Notes: generated by a model not told the origin, from the sequence alone. Numbered from the stretch's first letter, positions 1 through 12,798 are shown. The stretch: DNA of 64,000 bases from Chondrosia reniformis (GCA_947172415.1 OX359189.1:9314501-9378500); one strand, 5' to 3'. Numbers and translations: made by a program.

Positions 1-345
1 TTTTAATGACGTCATAATCAGTCGAAGATTGCGAAACCAAAATGATTTTAATTATATGAATCTAATTCCTAGCCCATGCTCCATAAAAAGTACAGAAACT
101 AGAAATATTAAAAATTTTCTACAAAAATAGTGAAGATGTAGGGAGGGCATAAAAAGTAGAGAAACAAGAAAGGGATGTTACACAGTGAAGCATTAGCTAT
201 ACATGAATCCTACAAGCAAGGGTGTTGTATGATTCATGCACAGCTAATGCTTCACTGTGTAACATCCCTTTCTTGTTTCTCTACTTTTTATGCCATCCCT
301 ACATCTTCACTATTTTTGTAGAAAATTTTTAATATTTCTAGTTAA
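1..345 (-). mobile_element. Hairpin MITE-like element, copy A (runs off left edge)
   Basis: Positions 98-343 form a long hairpin whose arms begin and end in ACTAGAAATATT or its complement. Bases 1-97 are the reverse complement of about 2877-2975, so the element continues left of the window in the opposite orientation to copy B. The right edge at about 344 meets sequence that is uninterrupted at 58128, which marks the insertion point; a TA target is likely. No coding capacity is seen. Non-autonomous DNA transposon is an inference from the hairpin and the two mobile copies. Confidence 0.6.
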
Positions 346-565
346 ATATATATCCAAAGACATGCATTGATTGGCCATGCATGGTCTCATTTTAACTTGT
401 TCATGATCAATTGAAATCTAGAAATAATGAAAGTGTGTACGTAAATGGTGAATGGTGACTACTTATCTTATAGTGAAGATGAATGTAATAATTGTACACT
501 TTGATTAGTACTCAGTGTAAAGTATTCCTATCAAGTTTTCCCATATAATACATGTTACACCAGAA

Positions 566-575
566 GGGGAATTCC
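566..575. promoter_or_regulatory. NF-kB-type site (GGGGAATTCC) before receptor 1
   Basis: This is a perfect palindromic match to the kB consensus GGGRNNYYCC, 16 bases before the ATG at 592. The same decamer at nearly the same distance precedes every type 1 receptor in the window. Its closeness to the ATG places it in the core promoter or 5' UTR. Confidence 0.5.
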
Positions 576-591
576 TTATCACAACCACAAG

Positions 592-3527
592 ATGGCTGGC
601 CAGTGTTGCATAGTGATCCTATATTTTCTTTCAATACTTAAAGGTATGGCAAACATTCATTTCAGTACAAATTTATTAGTAATTAAGGTAATGGACATGC
701 ATATATGTGCAGTATATACCTGCATGTTTGTAATTCTCTGATGTATTTATGTATAGCTACATATAGGATGTATTAGCTGTATATACTTCTTATTAGTTGT
801 AGAAGCTACTGTTACACTCACTGCTCCATTAAGTCCTCCTTGTTTTGGTCAAACCTACAAGTTAACATGTACACATCCTGTACTTGATGCTGATACTAAT
901 GTCAGATGGGAGAGAAATGGAACTGGATTTAATCCTCAGTCTACTCCTAATCATGATGATGATGGTAATACAACTACTACTACTCTGACTATCACTGTGA
1001 CCAGAGAAGAGTTTGAGAATAAAGTCTACACTTACAGATGTTTCACATTTGATGTCACTCGTGGTTTATCTGATCCAAATAGAGTCATTAGTAATGAAGT
1101 TACTGTAGATCCACCTGGTGAGTGTACATTATGACAGTTTAATAGAGCTATACCTAGATTGATGCTTTCAGTCATTTATGTATGTAATATTTAATATAAA
1201 TAACATTAGCACTATTATATTCTCTAAGACCTGTTTATGCATATGACTATTATATCGGGCCTATACAACTGGGCATGTATACCCTATACAGATTTGGTTT
1301 TATACATTATGTGAGCATACATGTGTTTACATGTTACCATGCACTCTAGCAATTGGTTTTAGATTACTCATTTATCAAACTAGTATGTATTGCACTACCT
1401 CTTCAGATGTTCCTCTACCACCAGTTAATATTGGATATATGAGAACATCCAATTCCATCTCAATTGACGGGCAATCAGAAGATGTGTGTTTTATTGTCGT
1501 GTCATATGAGGTAGAAGTACTACAAGATGGCCACCCCACTGTACTGATTAATGATACTAGTACTACCATTGAAGAACTGGTTCCTAATACAACATATGCC
1601 ATAGTTATCAGAGTTGTTAGTGGAACAGTGAAGAGCAAACCAGTTCAAGTGATGGTTACTACATTAAGTGAGTATTTGTTACTGTAACAATGTACTACTA
1701 TTTATTTGTTACAATGTACTACTAGTTATAAACTTATACTTCATACAGTGGAATGTAAACATCAAATTCACACTGTCTTTGATTCAAAATGAAAAAAAGA
1801 AGGCAATTTTATCTAACCTTTCACTATTGTAGTACAATAGTAAATTACCCTACAGGACATGTGTTCTACCTAATTTTGTAAATGTCAACTTTTCAACAGA
1901 GAATACAACCTTAAAGGCTAGTTCATTAGAGAACTATCAAGTCACTTTGACATGCAAACATCATGACAGAAATGATGTATCCTTCAATCAAACATCAACC
2001 TTTTGGAGGAAGAACAATGGTAGCTTTGTAGAGTACTCTGAAGGAGTAGTTAAGAGTGGAAATGAAGAGACAGTTCTGTACATCACTGCTGAATATGGAG
2101 ACACGTTCACTTGTGCACTGAAACTACAAAATGGAGGAGTGGAGGAAAGTAACACAATCATAGTTCAAAGACCTGATGAACCTCCTCAATGTGAGATTGA
2201 TACTTTATATAGAATCGAGTGAAATTACTTATATACACACATGTACATACTTACGACTTACATACGTATAAAGTATTATATATTATGCATTCTCTATATA
2301 ATATTTCAGTTTGTATATATGTATATAACACTATATGAAGGCTTTTGCTGTCAATGGGATATCTGATATATTGAATACATCTCATTAACAGGTACTTCTG
2401 CAGCTGTAGCAAGTGACTGTGGGTCATTGATAAGTGCTTTTGGAGTAGTAACTTCTCTTTTGATAATCAGTTGGAGCATACTCATAGCTACCTGTGTTGT
2501 AGCTGTTTGTATGTACAAGAAGGTTCATATCAGTCGTAAGAATGAGAAGTATACATCTCAGGAAGGTAATAAGACAGAGAATATATATACAGTACACAAC
2601 CTGGATATAAGTATATAAAACTAGAAATATTAAAAATTTTCTACAAAAATAGTGAAGATGTAGGGATGGCATAAAAAGTAGAGAAACAAGAAAGGGATGT
2701 TACGTATACACAGTGAAGCATTAGCTATGCATGAATCATACAACACCCTTGCTTGTAGGATTCATGTATAGCTAATGCTTCACTGTGTATACGTAACATC
2801 CCTTTCTTGTTTCTCTACTTTTTATGCCATCCCTACATCTTCACTATTTTTGTAGAAAATTTTTAATATTTCTAGTTTCTGTACTTTTTATGGAGCATGG
2901 GCTAGGAATTAGATTCTTATAATTAAAATCATTTTGGTTTCGCAATCTTAGACTGAATATGACGTCATTAAAATGGCGACTTTATTGAGGCCTTGACTCT
3001 AGGGTCATGAAAACCGTCATGCTCAATAATAGCGTTATCGCTCTCGCTTCTACAAAAGAATACAGCTCGGAAAATTTGCAGTAGTTTCGTGTAACAATTA
3101 GTCCAAAAGCTTATATAGTTTTTTAGTTATGGCTGACGAAGAAGAAGAAGAAGAAGAAGAATATGAAGAAGACGAAAATGGGAATTTTTAAAGTTTATTA
3201 TTTCGCCAGCGGGACATATTCGCTTGCTTTTAAGGTCTATTTAGAGTATGTATATTGTATATTTAGCTATACATAGCCTTGTTTTGTCGATTTTCGGCCT
3301 ATTTCGGGATTTCGCTCCTATACCAATGTATGGGGAAAACGAAAAAAACCGTGTCATCCCTACATAGGGAGTACTACCGTACTCCCTGATAGGTTCCCCT
3401 CTCTCTTATTATGTGCAAATTAGTGACTAAAGAAGGTGCAATTAAAGGGGGAATGGAGAGGAATCCTGCTTATATACCTATTGAGATGAGTCAGATTGAA
3501 GATAAACCAACTTATGTGAACTTGTGA
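592..3527 (+). CDS. Receptor 1: type 1 Ig-FN3-Ig transmembrane protein with ITAM-like tail
   Basis: Six exons, all joined in phase 1: 592-643 (signal peptide MAGQCCIVILYFLSILK), 797-1117 (Ig1), 1407-1667 (FN3), 1900-2190 (Ig2), 2392-2565 (TM), 3424-3527 (tail); about 400 aa. Ig1 shows KLTC, WERNG and TYRC as the B-strand Cys, core Trp and F-strand Cys. Ig2 shows TLTC, FWRK and FTC. The TM segment is SLLIISWSILIATCVVAVC followed by MYKK. The tail carries NPAYIPI, ten residues, then YVNL. The last intron is enlarged by MITE copy B, but its donor and AG acceptor remain. The FN3 core Trp (WQQ elsewhere) is Gly here, and the Ig2 lead-in Cys (ENCQ) is Tyr. Likely a cell-surface recognition receptor; the ligand is unknown. 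Confidence 0.8.
2620..3392 (+). mobile_element. MITE copy B in the last intron of receptor 1
   Basis: Other family members read straight through the sequence interrupted here (an AGTATATAGG context), so the insert is defined by comparison, probably with TA duplication. Its left part, 2620-2876, is the same hairpin as copy A. The right part includes a very short frame with an acidic run, MADEEEEEE, at 3129, followed soon by a stop. The two copies lie inverted around receptor 1. No transposase is seen. Confidence 0.6.
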
Positions 3528-3639
3528 TAATACGTATTACGTATACTGTAATAGTCATACTTGTATTACGTATGTATATGTATATGTATACTGTAATATG
3601 TTCTTCTACAAAATTTGTTATGAAAATTCACTGAAAACT

Positions 3640-3722
3640 GATGAGAATTAGAATGAGAATGAGGAGTATGAGAATGAGAATGAGAATGAGAATGAGAATG
3701 AGAATGAGAATGAGAATGTGAG
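3640..3722 (+). repeat. (GAGAAT)n microsatellite at tail-to-tail junction
   Basis: A hexamer array between the 3' ends of receptors 1 and 2. The same array sits at the other tail-to-tail junctions of the cluster. The rest of 3528-3974 is AT-rich 3' flank. Confidence 0.9.
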
Positions 3723-3974
3723 TAATTACAATTGTCAAACGTATATTACATATGCAGTAACAGTACCTTCCTGAAATGCATACTTCTCATTCATACACTC
3801 TCATTATCAATCTATTTCACTTGCATGTATTATGGAGACATTAATTGGTTTCATTTTGTTTTCCATTTGAATCAGTTGCTAATGAAGATGAAAGTGTACG
3901 TGTATACATACATGTACGTATATCTATATATACATCACTTCATTCATCAATTTCATAATATGTATTATATGAAA

Positions 3975-6007
3975 TCACAAGTTAATATAAATCTGTTTAT
4001 TTTCAATTTGATTCATCTCAATAGGTACATAAGCAGGATTCTTCTCCATATCTTCATTTTTATTAATAGTACTTTCATTACAACTGAATGGCACTACACA
4101 ACAATGATATTGATATACAATAAATTGCAATTGGAAGACATATATATTATAGAAACTGATTCATAGATATAAGTGCATATATGCAAACTGTATAATGCCT
4201 TACGTTTCAATGTTTTCACATTGGAAGATGTTTCACTGGAAATAGTTCTCTTGCAAAGAACTACAACACATGTAACTATGAATATGCTCCAACTGATTAT
4301 CAATAATGAAGCTAACACACCAGCTGCCACCATCCAAGATTCTGTGGCACATGTACAATCTATTACCAGAAATATATTAATTAGCATTCCAAGAATATAT
4401 ATTACAGTAGCAAATGCATAAATTATTTTACATGTGACTGAGACTTACTCATTTTCATAGTTGATACAAAGCTATGTACAATTTCACTTGGAATATTTGG
4501 ATTTTCTCTACAATAAGCTCCAACTCCAATCTCATAAGATGTACCAGGAGTAAGACATTCAATAGTGTAGGATGTTTCAGTAGTGGTTGCATTCCTCAAA
4601 CTAGATCCACCTCCACTCTGTTGCCATGTTACCTCATACATGAAGGTACAGTTCTCAAAACACTCATCACTGTGGGACCACATCAGGGAGATACTTGTAT
4701 CAGAAGGGACGGATGTGAGTAAGGTTGGAGGAAGGGGAGAACCTGAATGTATATATAATTATGAAAGTGTAACACTATTCTAGAAATTATCCGCATTCTT
4801 TACCTCTGGCACTAGCAGTCACAGGTTCACTCTCCTCCATACTACCATCAGCATACACAACAGCACAAGAGTAGTTAGCCTCTCCATTGTACATACTGTT
4901 AACATTCCAAACCACCCTCAGAATACTTGACATAAGAGTCTCTTCAATGACACAACTACCATCACATTCATCAATCCTTGTACCATCCTTCATCCACACT
5001 ATACTGTAGGATCCTTCAGGGAATTCCCCTCCAATACCACATTTTACTTCTGTACATGACATTTCCTGATTTACTACAATTCTCAATATATCTGGAAATT
5101 ATTCAAATATGCACAAGAATTATATTTATAGACAATCATACACTGCAAATGAGGTACATACCCAATGTTGTAATCTCCACTTCCACTGTATCACTGGTAA
5201 TATCTGGATACTGTACACTCTGTGCTGTGATCATAAAGATGTAACTTGTATTTGGTGTTAGTGACTCTACTGTGATGGTCATGTTAGTAGTTGTATATGA
5301 TGTACACTGAGATGGATCAGGTACTCCATTGACAAGAAGACAGTGAGTGATGTTGAAGAAGACATCTTTGTAACATTTTATCTCTTTGTAGCTCCAAGAT
5401 AAAGTGACTGAAGTTGCCCTCAAAAGAGATTGGAATTGATATGGTACATTACCAATAACAGCTGTACAATTCAATAGATTCAGACATCAATCATTTTAAA
5501 TTGAACAATAATGAAAGTAAATATATTAAGACTTACTAGTTGAGTTGATAGTGACATCGTTGCTCTCTAATGTTGAAAAGAAAGTTGCATTGAATCGCTT
5601 AAGTACATAACACTTGTAGTATGTTCCTGGTTCATGTACTCCTTTAGTGATATTGATCTGTAGTCCAGTGACAGTAGAGTTGATAGGAACACTCTGTTCA
5701 GTAGTGTTATCAGGTACAAATACTGTTCCATTTCTACTCCAGAACACAGTATTTAGGTATCCACTACTCACATCCAGTACAGCATGTGTACAGTTTATCT
5801 GATAAGTCTCTCCAAAACACACTTCATCAGGTAGATCAGTCAGAGTGATTTCCGCTGAGTTTGCTAATTAAATGAATATTACTAAAACAAGATGTATCCT
5901 GTTTGTATACCAAATTTCTGTTATTGTCATGTCATACCTTCGAAATCCAACTTGAAGCAGACAACAAATAGAAATTGCGATAAAAGACTAAACGCACTAT
6001 TAGTCAT
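3975..6007 (-). CDS. Receptor 2: type 3 Ig-FN3-Ig-FN3 transmembrane protein with ITAM-like tail
   Basis: Seven minus-strand exons in phase 1: 6007-5938 (signal MTNSAFSLLSQFLFVVCF), 5863-5537 (Ig1: INC, FWSRNG, YYKC), 5461-5162 (FN3a: LSWSY, NTSYIFMI), 5091-4804 (Ig2: VKC, IVWMKDG, YSC), 4742-4449 (FN3b: LMWSHSDECF), 4359-4204 (TM: SLLIISWSIFIVTCVVVLC), 4093-3975 (tail); about 517 aa. The tail reads NPAYVPI, ten residues, YINL. All splice sites are GT-AG and no stop interrupts the model, so it looks intact. It shares its promoter with receptor 3. The TM and tail resemble those of types 1 and 2, so the types share an origin. Confidence 0.8.
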
Positions 6008-6211
6008 GATGCTCAGTAGGTATATATACTGCTAAACAGACACAGTCTAGATTTATAGTCCCATACTACAGACGGTAGTTCTAGGGAAAGCCCCCAATCT
6101 GCTATGATCTATGATCAGTCGCTTCATGAAAATGATGATGTTTTTGTAAACGCTTTCGTCGATCATTGTGGTATTTAGAACTAACAGTATACACAATTAC
6201 ATATATACAAG
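6008..6211. promoter_or_regulatory. Bidirectional promoter between receptors 2 and 3
   Basis: Only 204 bases separate the divergent ATGs. The stretch holds a kB-like site (GGAAAGCCCC, 6085-6094, reverse complement GGGGCTTTCC) overlapping a CCAAT box at 6094-6098, then near-palindromic ATGATC repeats. Large parts of this sequence recur in the four other head-to-head gaps. Confidence 0.6.
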
Positions 6212-8704
6212 ATGGATTCTGACCACCACGGTTCAGTGACGCTATTCCTTCTGCCTTTAATATTACAAGGTACGTAATAATTTAGACTGTGCATGTAACT
6301 AGCCGCTTTTTACTTTAAAGGTTTAGCATTTTTAACGATATCATTTTATGATCTCCTACACTTTTGTATATACCGAAATAGCAATGGTTATTTACTATGC
6401 ACATATAGAGGAGTGATCTATTTACACTATACTAGTGGTAGATTTAGGGATGGTGAAATACCACTAGAGTTGAGTTGGTATCAGCCAACCTTCCAACTAT
6501 ATAAACTAGCCAAACCCTTCTCTGTCGCATTTTTATACTTTTGTACCCCTTATAGATTTGTAGACCTGCTCTAATAAGTGCATGTATTACACACTATTAA
6601 TTACATTAATTCTCTCTAATATGGCTATTCTTTTACATTAATACTATTAGTTGTAGAAGCTAATGTTACACTCACTGCTCCATCAAGTCCTCCTTGTTTT
6701 GGTCAAACCTACAAGTTAACATGTACACATCCTGTACTTGATGGATATATTTTTCTTGGGTGGGAGAGAAATGGAACTGGATTTAATCCTCAGTCTACTC
6801 CTAATCATGATGGAGATGATCCTACTCCAAATACTACTAGTCTGACTATCACTGTGACCAGAGAAGAGTTTGAGAATAAAGTCTACACCTACAGATGTTT
6901 CACATTTGATATTAATGTTGGTTTATCTGATCCAAATAGAGTCATCAGTAATGAAGTTATTGTAGATCCACCTGGTGAGTCAGGTTTAGTGAACTTGATA
7001 CATAACCTTCCAGCCATTATCTCTTGTCACTTAACTTCAATGCCCAAAACCTATGTACTATATGTAGAACCTTATTATTGTCTTATAGATGTCAGCTAGA
7101 AGCTATATATATCTTTTCAGACTATTATATTGCAATTGTGAACTATATGTACACAAGTATTCTGTAGGTAGCTGTGTATTCATTAAAATGTATTGTGTAT
7201 ATACGTATATAATAATCTAGCAATTTTTATAATTATTTTGTTACAAATTGTATGTAGAGGTACCAAGCCCACCATATGATATTCTGACTGCGAGAACCAC
7301 TTCTTCAGTCTCAATTCGATGGCAGCATCACGATGTGTGTTTTCCAGACATTACGTTTGAAATAAGAATACTACAAGATGACAGATACCTTATAGTTTCT
7401 GATGGGTACCATGACAACATTACCATTGAAGGACTAGTACCCAATACAACTTATACTATAGTAATTGGAGCAGTGGATGGTGGGAGTGTGCAAGTGATGG
7501 TTACAACATTAGGTGTGTTACTGTGGGTATGTATTAGATAGTATATTCTCTAGTAGTAGTAATATACTGTATGTACACTGTATATTCTCAAGCACTCTTT
7601 TACTTAATGTACATGTTCCAGTCAGTTTATAGATTCACTGAGCGCTTATATATTAAATGTTCTGAGGACATATTTGTGTGGTATAAGTATTTACTCTTCA
7701 CAGTTGTATCTTTAAGAAAAGATTTAAAATTTATCATAGGAAGAATTAGAATATTAAGACTTCCCACATGAATACGTACATATCAAACCACAAGTTTTAT
7801 AACTTTCCAACAGAGAATACAATCCTAAAGGCTAGTTCATTAGAAAACTGTCAAGTCACTTTGACATGCAAACATCATGACAGAAATGATGTAGCCTTCA
7901 ATCCAAAATCAACCTTTTGGAGGAAGAACAATGGTAGCTTTGTAGAATACTCTGAAGGAGTAATTAAGAGTGGAAATGAAGAGACAATTCTATCCATCAC
8001 TGCTGAATATGGTGACATGTTCACTTGTGCACTGAAACTACAAAATGGAGGAATGGAGGAAAGCAACACAATCACAGTTCAAAGACCTGATGAACCTCCT
8101 CAATGTGAGATTGATGCTTTATATAGGATCGAGTGAAATTACTTACACACATACAGTACATACTTACGACTTACGTACTTATAAAGTAAATTACCTATAT
8201 ACACACATATACATACTTCCGACTTATATATTATGCATTCTCTATATAATATTTCAGTTTGTATATATGTATATAACACTATATGAAGGCTTTTGCTGTC
8301 AATGGGATGTCTGATATATTGAATACATCTCATTAACAGGTACTTCTGCAGCTATAGCAAGTGACTGTGTGTCATTGATAAGTGCTTTTGGAGTAGTAAC
8401 TTCTCTTTTGATAATCAGTTGGAGCATACTCATAGCTACCTGTGTTGTAGCTGTTTGTATGTACAAGAAGGTTCATATCAGTCGTAAGAATGAGAAGTAT
8501 ACACCTCAGGAAGGTAATGAAACGGAGAATATATATACGGTACACTACCTGGATATAAGTATATAGGTTCCCCTCTCTCTCTTATATGTATGCAAATCAG
8601 TTACTAATGAAGGTGCAATTAAAGGGGAAATGGAGAGGAATCCTGCTTATATACCTATTGAGATGAGTCAGATTGAAGATAAACCAACTTATGTGAACTT
8701 ATAA
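6212..8704 (+). CDS. Receptor 3: type 2 Ig-FN3-Ig transmembrane protein with ITAM-like tail
   Basis: Six phase-1 exons: 6212-6269 (signal MDSDHHGSVTLFLLPLILQ), 6651-6974 (Ig1), 7258-7512 (FN3 starting EVPSPPYDILTARTT, core IRWQHHDVCF), 7814-8104 (Ig2), 8340-8513 (TM), 8601-8704 (tail); about 401 aa. Ig2, TM and tail are nearly the same as in type 1 genes, while signal peptide and FN3 are type-specific. The Ig1 C-strand region is GYIFLGWERNG, unlike the DADTNVRWERNG seen in most relatives. The tail has NPAYIPI-x10-YVNL. The model looks intact. Confidence 0.82.
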
Positions 8705-8980
8705 AGTGACCATTTTGAAGTTATTATTTACATGATACCTTTTATGTATGATATGTGCACATACTAAGACACAATTCAAATTCTTGTAATGTATTCATGT
8801 ATGCTATTAGAGTAAGATTTGCATATAAGGTAGAGGTATTATTTTTTGCACTGTGTTCTTTATGTACTATAGAACCATGTAAGCCCATTCAATCATTATT
8901 TGTTGCAAGTACATAGTGTGTTTTATTTAAGTATGTGTTGGAGGAAAACACTTGTAAAAGTTTGCTTTCAGTTCTAGTTG

Positions 8981-9135
8981 TTATGCCACTCCTCCGGTTA
9001 ATCCACCGATAACACCACTAACTACACCTCCAATAACAGTTCCAAAATCTGGAACAACAGAACCAATAATGGCACCTGTTATAGCTGCACCAACAACTCC
9101 AGTTGCACCCCCTACTCCTCCTCCAATTGCAACTC
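8981..9135 (-). CDS. Glycine-zipper exon 1 (isolated terminal exon)
   Basis: A minus-strand exon with an AG acceptor at 9137-9136 and a stop at 8981. It encodes about 50 residues of Gly-rich hydrophobic sequence (GVAIGGGVGGATG, then VIGGVVSGVIGGL), a glycine-zipper pattern common in membrane-embedded or oligomerising segments. It matches the second exon of the complete gene at 56034-56658, but no first exon is recognisable upstream on the minus strand. Bases 8705-8980 are the 3' flank of receptor 3. It may be an exon of an unseen transcript or a relic. Confidence 0.4.
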
Positions 9136-9779
9136 CTATAAAATGCATTCAATACATGACATACAGGTGTATATGACACATAACATATAATTAACTTATT
9201 CAGCTGTGTCACTAGACCCTCCCCCATATAACTATGCTTGTTATGCAAGAATAAACTGAATGCTTATTGATGCATTTGTTATAGCTATATAGTATAGGTT
9301 CAAATTTATTATGTTCACCATACATATGTACTTGCCATGCCATGCTTTAAATGCATTATTTTAAAAGGAAAAAAAGAAAAACGTCATCTTTTACAGAACA
9401 TCGTAGTCATACCTCATGATTATCTTTTTTTCTTTTTCCTAACATTCTCCTTATGCATGTTTGTTATGCAAGAATTTACAAGAGTATACTGAATGCTTAT
9501 GGATGGATATAATGTATTGTTAGTATTTTCAGCTACTATCATCAATTAGGATTGTATATAGTCTATAACCAAAGATCATTTTTACAATATGTACTTACAA
9601 ATGGTAACTAGAAAAATGTTCAAATAGTAAAATGTTATATTCGAATTTATTATACACTTCTTATTACTATCACCAATTGGGATTACAAATATAATCAATG
9701 ATCATTTCAGCAATATATATACATATATACTTCAAATTAAGAAGAAAAATGTTCAAACAGTAAATATAGTTTTTGTTAG
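9136..9779. other. AT-rich spacer between glycine-zipper exon and R-block
   Basis: No gene is seen. The first half is closely repeated at 24134-24470. It includes polypurine and polypyrimidine runs around AAAAAGAAAAACGTC and TTTTTCTTTTTCC. Frames here are shadows. Confidence 0.5.
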
Positions 9780-10740
9780 TTCTTCACGGTTGTAAGCAGC
9801 TTGTTTTTCTTCTTCCTTTGAGTGGCTTTGAATTGTTTGCTGTACTTCGTTTTGCATCACTTTACTGAGTGTAAAGTGATCCCAGGGCACACCACGTGGA
9901 GGTAGAAGTACTTTGTGCCCCAAAAGGCCTCCGGTTTCTCAACTCTGTTTGACACTTCCACTACTTGCGTCGTAAGAGAAGCTGCTCGGGAACGGTCCGG
10001 CGTACCTGACCGACCTGTGACCAGTTACTAGTCCTGCTCTGCCTCACGCTACGGACAGAACAAGCCCGACCCTGGCGGACCACAAACTCCCACCAATGAG
10101 AATCATCATGTGCACACAACGCAGCTTGAGAGTACTGTACACAGACTTTAGCTCATTGGGATCGGCCAGGCGCTTTAGAGTAGGGACCCATCAGTTCACT
10201 GAACTGCAAGAAAAGAATTAGAGAATACATAATATAAAATACCAAGAAATTGAATACAAAATGCAAATTCCTTCCAAACCAACCTGAAGCTGCAGCCTAC
10301 AACAGGGGTTCCTGACCGACTACGTAGTGGCACTGGACCACACCAACCTCCAGGTACGGGTCGTATAGCAAGAATCCCGCAAGTGCCAATTTAACACACA
10401 AGCAGGATTAATAGTGAGATACATCTCCAGGCACTAACCCATGATAGAGAGACCACCCCACTATACGAACACCGATGACCCTTCGGATAGGCATGTACCA
10501 TTGCTCGTACTCCAAGAATGGTTGGCGCATCGATCCACACCAAAGTAGACCTCCAGAGTTGATAGCCCGGAGGCCAAAGACTGAAAATTTCCTTGCCTAT
10601 TTATTAGAAATTGTCGGCGGGAAACATCGTAAACTTGGCGGAAAATCGTGGAACCTAATTGTTTTCGATGTCATGTTCGAGAACAATAGACAACATGTAG
10701 TACATGCCCCGATCTATTCAGCAAGTTGTTATTTCTATTG
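9780..10740 (-). ncRNA. Candidate spliced non-coding transcript in R-block 1
   Basis: On the minus strand there is a clean GT-AG intron, 10283-10204, between exon-like segments about 10740-10284 and 10203-9780. Across the four copies the segments differ at only a few bases per 400, whereas the 80-base intron carries several substitutions and indels. The three frames all close within short distances on either side of the junction, so a protein is not obvious. Upstream lie E2F-like TTTCCCGCC and TTTTCCGCC elements. It could equally be a decayed gene kept uniform by gene conversion. Confidence 0.35.
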
Positions 10741-12760
10741 AGTTCAAACTCGAAAACATGCATGCATGGCTATCCAGCGAAGTCATAATTGAATCATATA
10801 ACAATTGCAGTGACCCCATGAATGGAAGTGCGTACACAAGCTATTAATATTTCAATCAACCTCAATTGTTCAGCAGAAATCATTTTTCTTAAGTAAACAT
10901 ATACAAGCTCTTGCGAGCGCATGAATTGACATACATATGACATGCGGCATGTTTCATGCACGTTGAGAATCAAGGATGCAGATGTATTTGTTAAACAGAA
11001 TCACAGGGTTCTTAATTATGATATCCATAAAGGTATTATTTAATGAAGAAAGTCTGAGCTTCGTGCATATCTTGATTATGTGTAAACCTTTGTGTCATTG
11101 CTCAATCAATTTGTGAATCCAAAATGGCCGTTGCTACGTGCTGAAGCCTAATTGCCTATTTTGAGGAACTTTGGTGTTGTTCGTACGCTAAACTTCACTG
11201 ATCTCTCTTTAATAAAGGTATGTTTGATAATTAGCATATTCCTAATCAGCATCTTTACCTCATGTAAAAATACTAACTTGTGAGACTGGTTAAATTGTAA
11301 TTTGTTACTGTAGGTAATTTATGCAAACCAACATTTGATTATTCACGTATATGGCTTATTGTGCAGCCTATACTTTATTTGCTGTATTTGCAGAAGAATT
11401 GTCATGGAAATTAAATGTCAGTTACCTAGCAACATGTCCAATTAAGTAAGCAGAAGGACTGAGTGATAGGAGATTACTAAAGTTATTGACTAAACCCATA
11501 TCCAGATTGGAAAGATAGTGAAAGGAAAGTATTGGATCAAGGGAGATTTGCATGCATTCAGCAGTGAGTATAACTACTGTAAAGGACCTGGGTTACATTT
11601 GTCCAATGGGACTACCAGATTTAGCATCTCTACCAGTCCCTAAGTAACTAGTAACTCCTAGCTACCATAGTTCAGTTGGGGGAGGTGTGTAGTACATGCT
11701 TATCAGGTTCTCTGTATCCTATAGATCAGTTTGCTATTTGGCTATGAAACTGTACAATCCCTTCCAGGAAGATTATTAAAGTTTATTGGCTTTGATATTA
11801 GCCAATAGGTAAATTGTGAAACTGTTCAAAATCTTTCTTATTTCTGTAGCTACTTAGATAATCTACTTGTTTTTGGTCTTCTTGAGTATCCATGGTAACT
11901 AGATAGAGGAATACTTCATTAATACCTGATTTAGGGTCCCTTCCAGCTCCTATAGCTATGGCTAGACTCATTTGGGGGAGTGGTTACAGTGTACATCTTG
12001 TTTGCTTCTTTACCTATACCTTAATTGCTAAAGGTATTATCAATGTTTATATTATATAGAAACATCTCCATAACAACCAGGTGCAGTTCCCTGGCAACCA
12101 TTCAATTGGAAATAAAGTAATCTCAATTGTTCATGTGGCTCTCACTTGTATAACAACTTTACACATGTAAGTCAAGTGGTATCTTGACCTAGTTAGCTGA
12201 TTCCAATTGAGACCAGGCAGTTTCTCCAAAGTCATTACTAATGGATGTACATGAAGAAACAAACATAATTTGTATATGTAAAGGTGATGTATGTAAAATG
12301 TGGAAAAGTGAATGTGTGTACTTTATGTCCTTTTAACAGAACCTATCTGTGACTATATACTAGAGAATTACTTTGTAAATTATCCATGACATTTTTCTGT
12401 CCAACTGCTTCACTGTAACAGCACATGACAGTGGTTGATGCAATAACATGTTTTGGCAGGATTTGTGTCTAATTGACTGACAACTTCTTCGGGGGTGACA
12501 ATGCCTTCTTGTTTCTAGTCATTTATAATAGCAGTACTCTATACTGCATAAGCGTAGCAACATTAACTAACTGTACTTTTGTACTCCTTTTGTAGTTACC
12601 ATTTATTAATACAAAGTGTAAAATAGGCATTCTGTAACTCTATCAATAGATAGATATGAAGCTAAGCTTTGTTGTTGACATTTACAGAAATCTTTATAGT
12701 ATGTCTAAAGTGATTTTGAAAATTTGAATGTATACCTCACCACTTGGTATTCAACATTCA
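9780..12760. repeat. R-block copy 1 (about 3 kb low-copy repeat)
   Basis: Four copies of this block occur in the window (also 24760, 42180, 51960), each following a glycine-zipper exon. The first ~960 bases are GC-richer than the surroundings and almost identical between copies. The remainder is AT-rich and diverges more. No long frame is conserved. An RFX X-box-like motif, GTTACCTAGCAAC, lies at 11421-11433, and GTTCCCTGGCAACC occurs near 12086. The right edge meets the pyrimidine tract of an orphan tail exon. Confidence 0.75.
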
Positions 12761-12798
12761 ATTCCCTCCTCTCTCTCTTATATATGTATGCAAATCAG

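Noticed and set aside
3129-3191. Short acidic frame MADEEEEEE in MITE copy B
   Set aside because: Only about 20 codons from a GAA microsatellite; no other copy to show conservation.
3424-3527. Tail read as an ITIM
   Set aside because: The residue two before each tyrosine is Pro, not I/V/L/S, so the spacing fits an ITAM-like pair better than an ITIM.
4474-4722. Plus-strand frames opposite the type 3 FN3 and Ig exons
   Set aside because: They recur at every type 3 gene because the minus strand is coding; they lack domains, and the minus-strand frames explain them.
9018-9248. Minus-strand frame rich in Cys, Arg and Trp over the zipper exon
   Set aside because: It is an out-of-frame shadow of the glycine-zipper coding frame, which has a proper acceptor and conserved stop.
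10475-10741. 88-codon plus-strand frame repeated in all R-blocks
   Set aside because: In copies 3 and 4 a small deletion changes and shortens its end; the minus-strand intron suggests transcription from the other strand.
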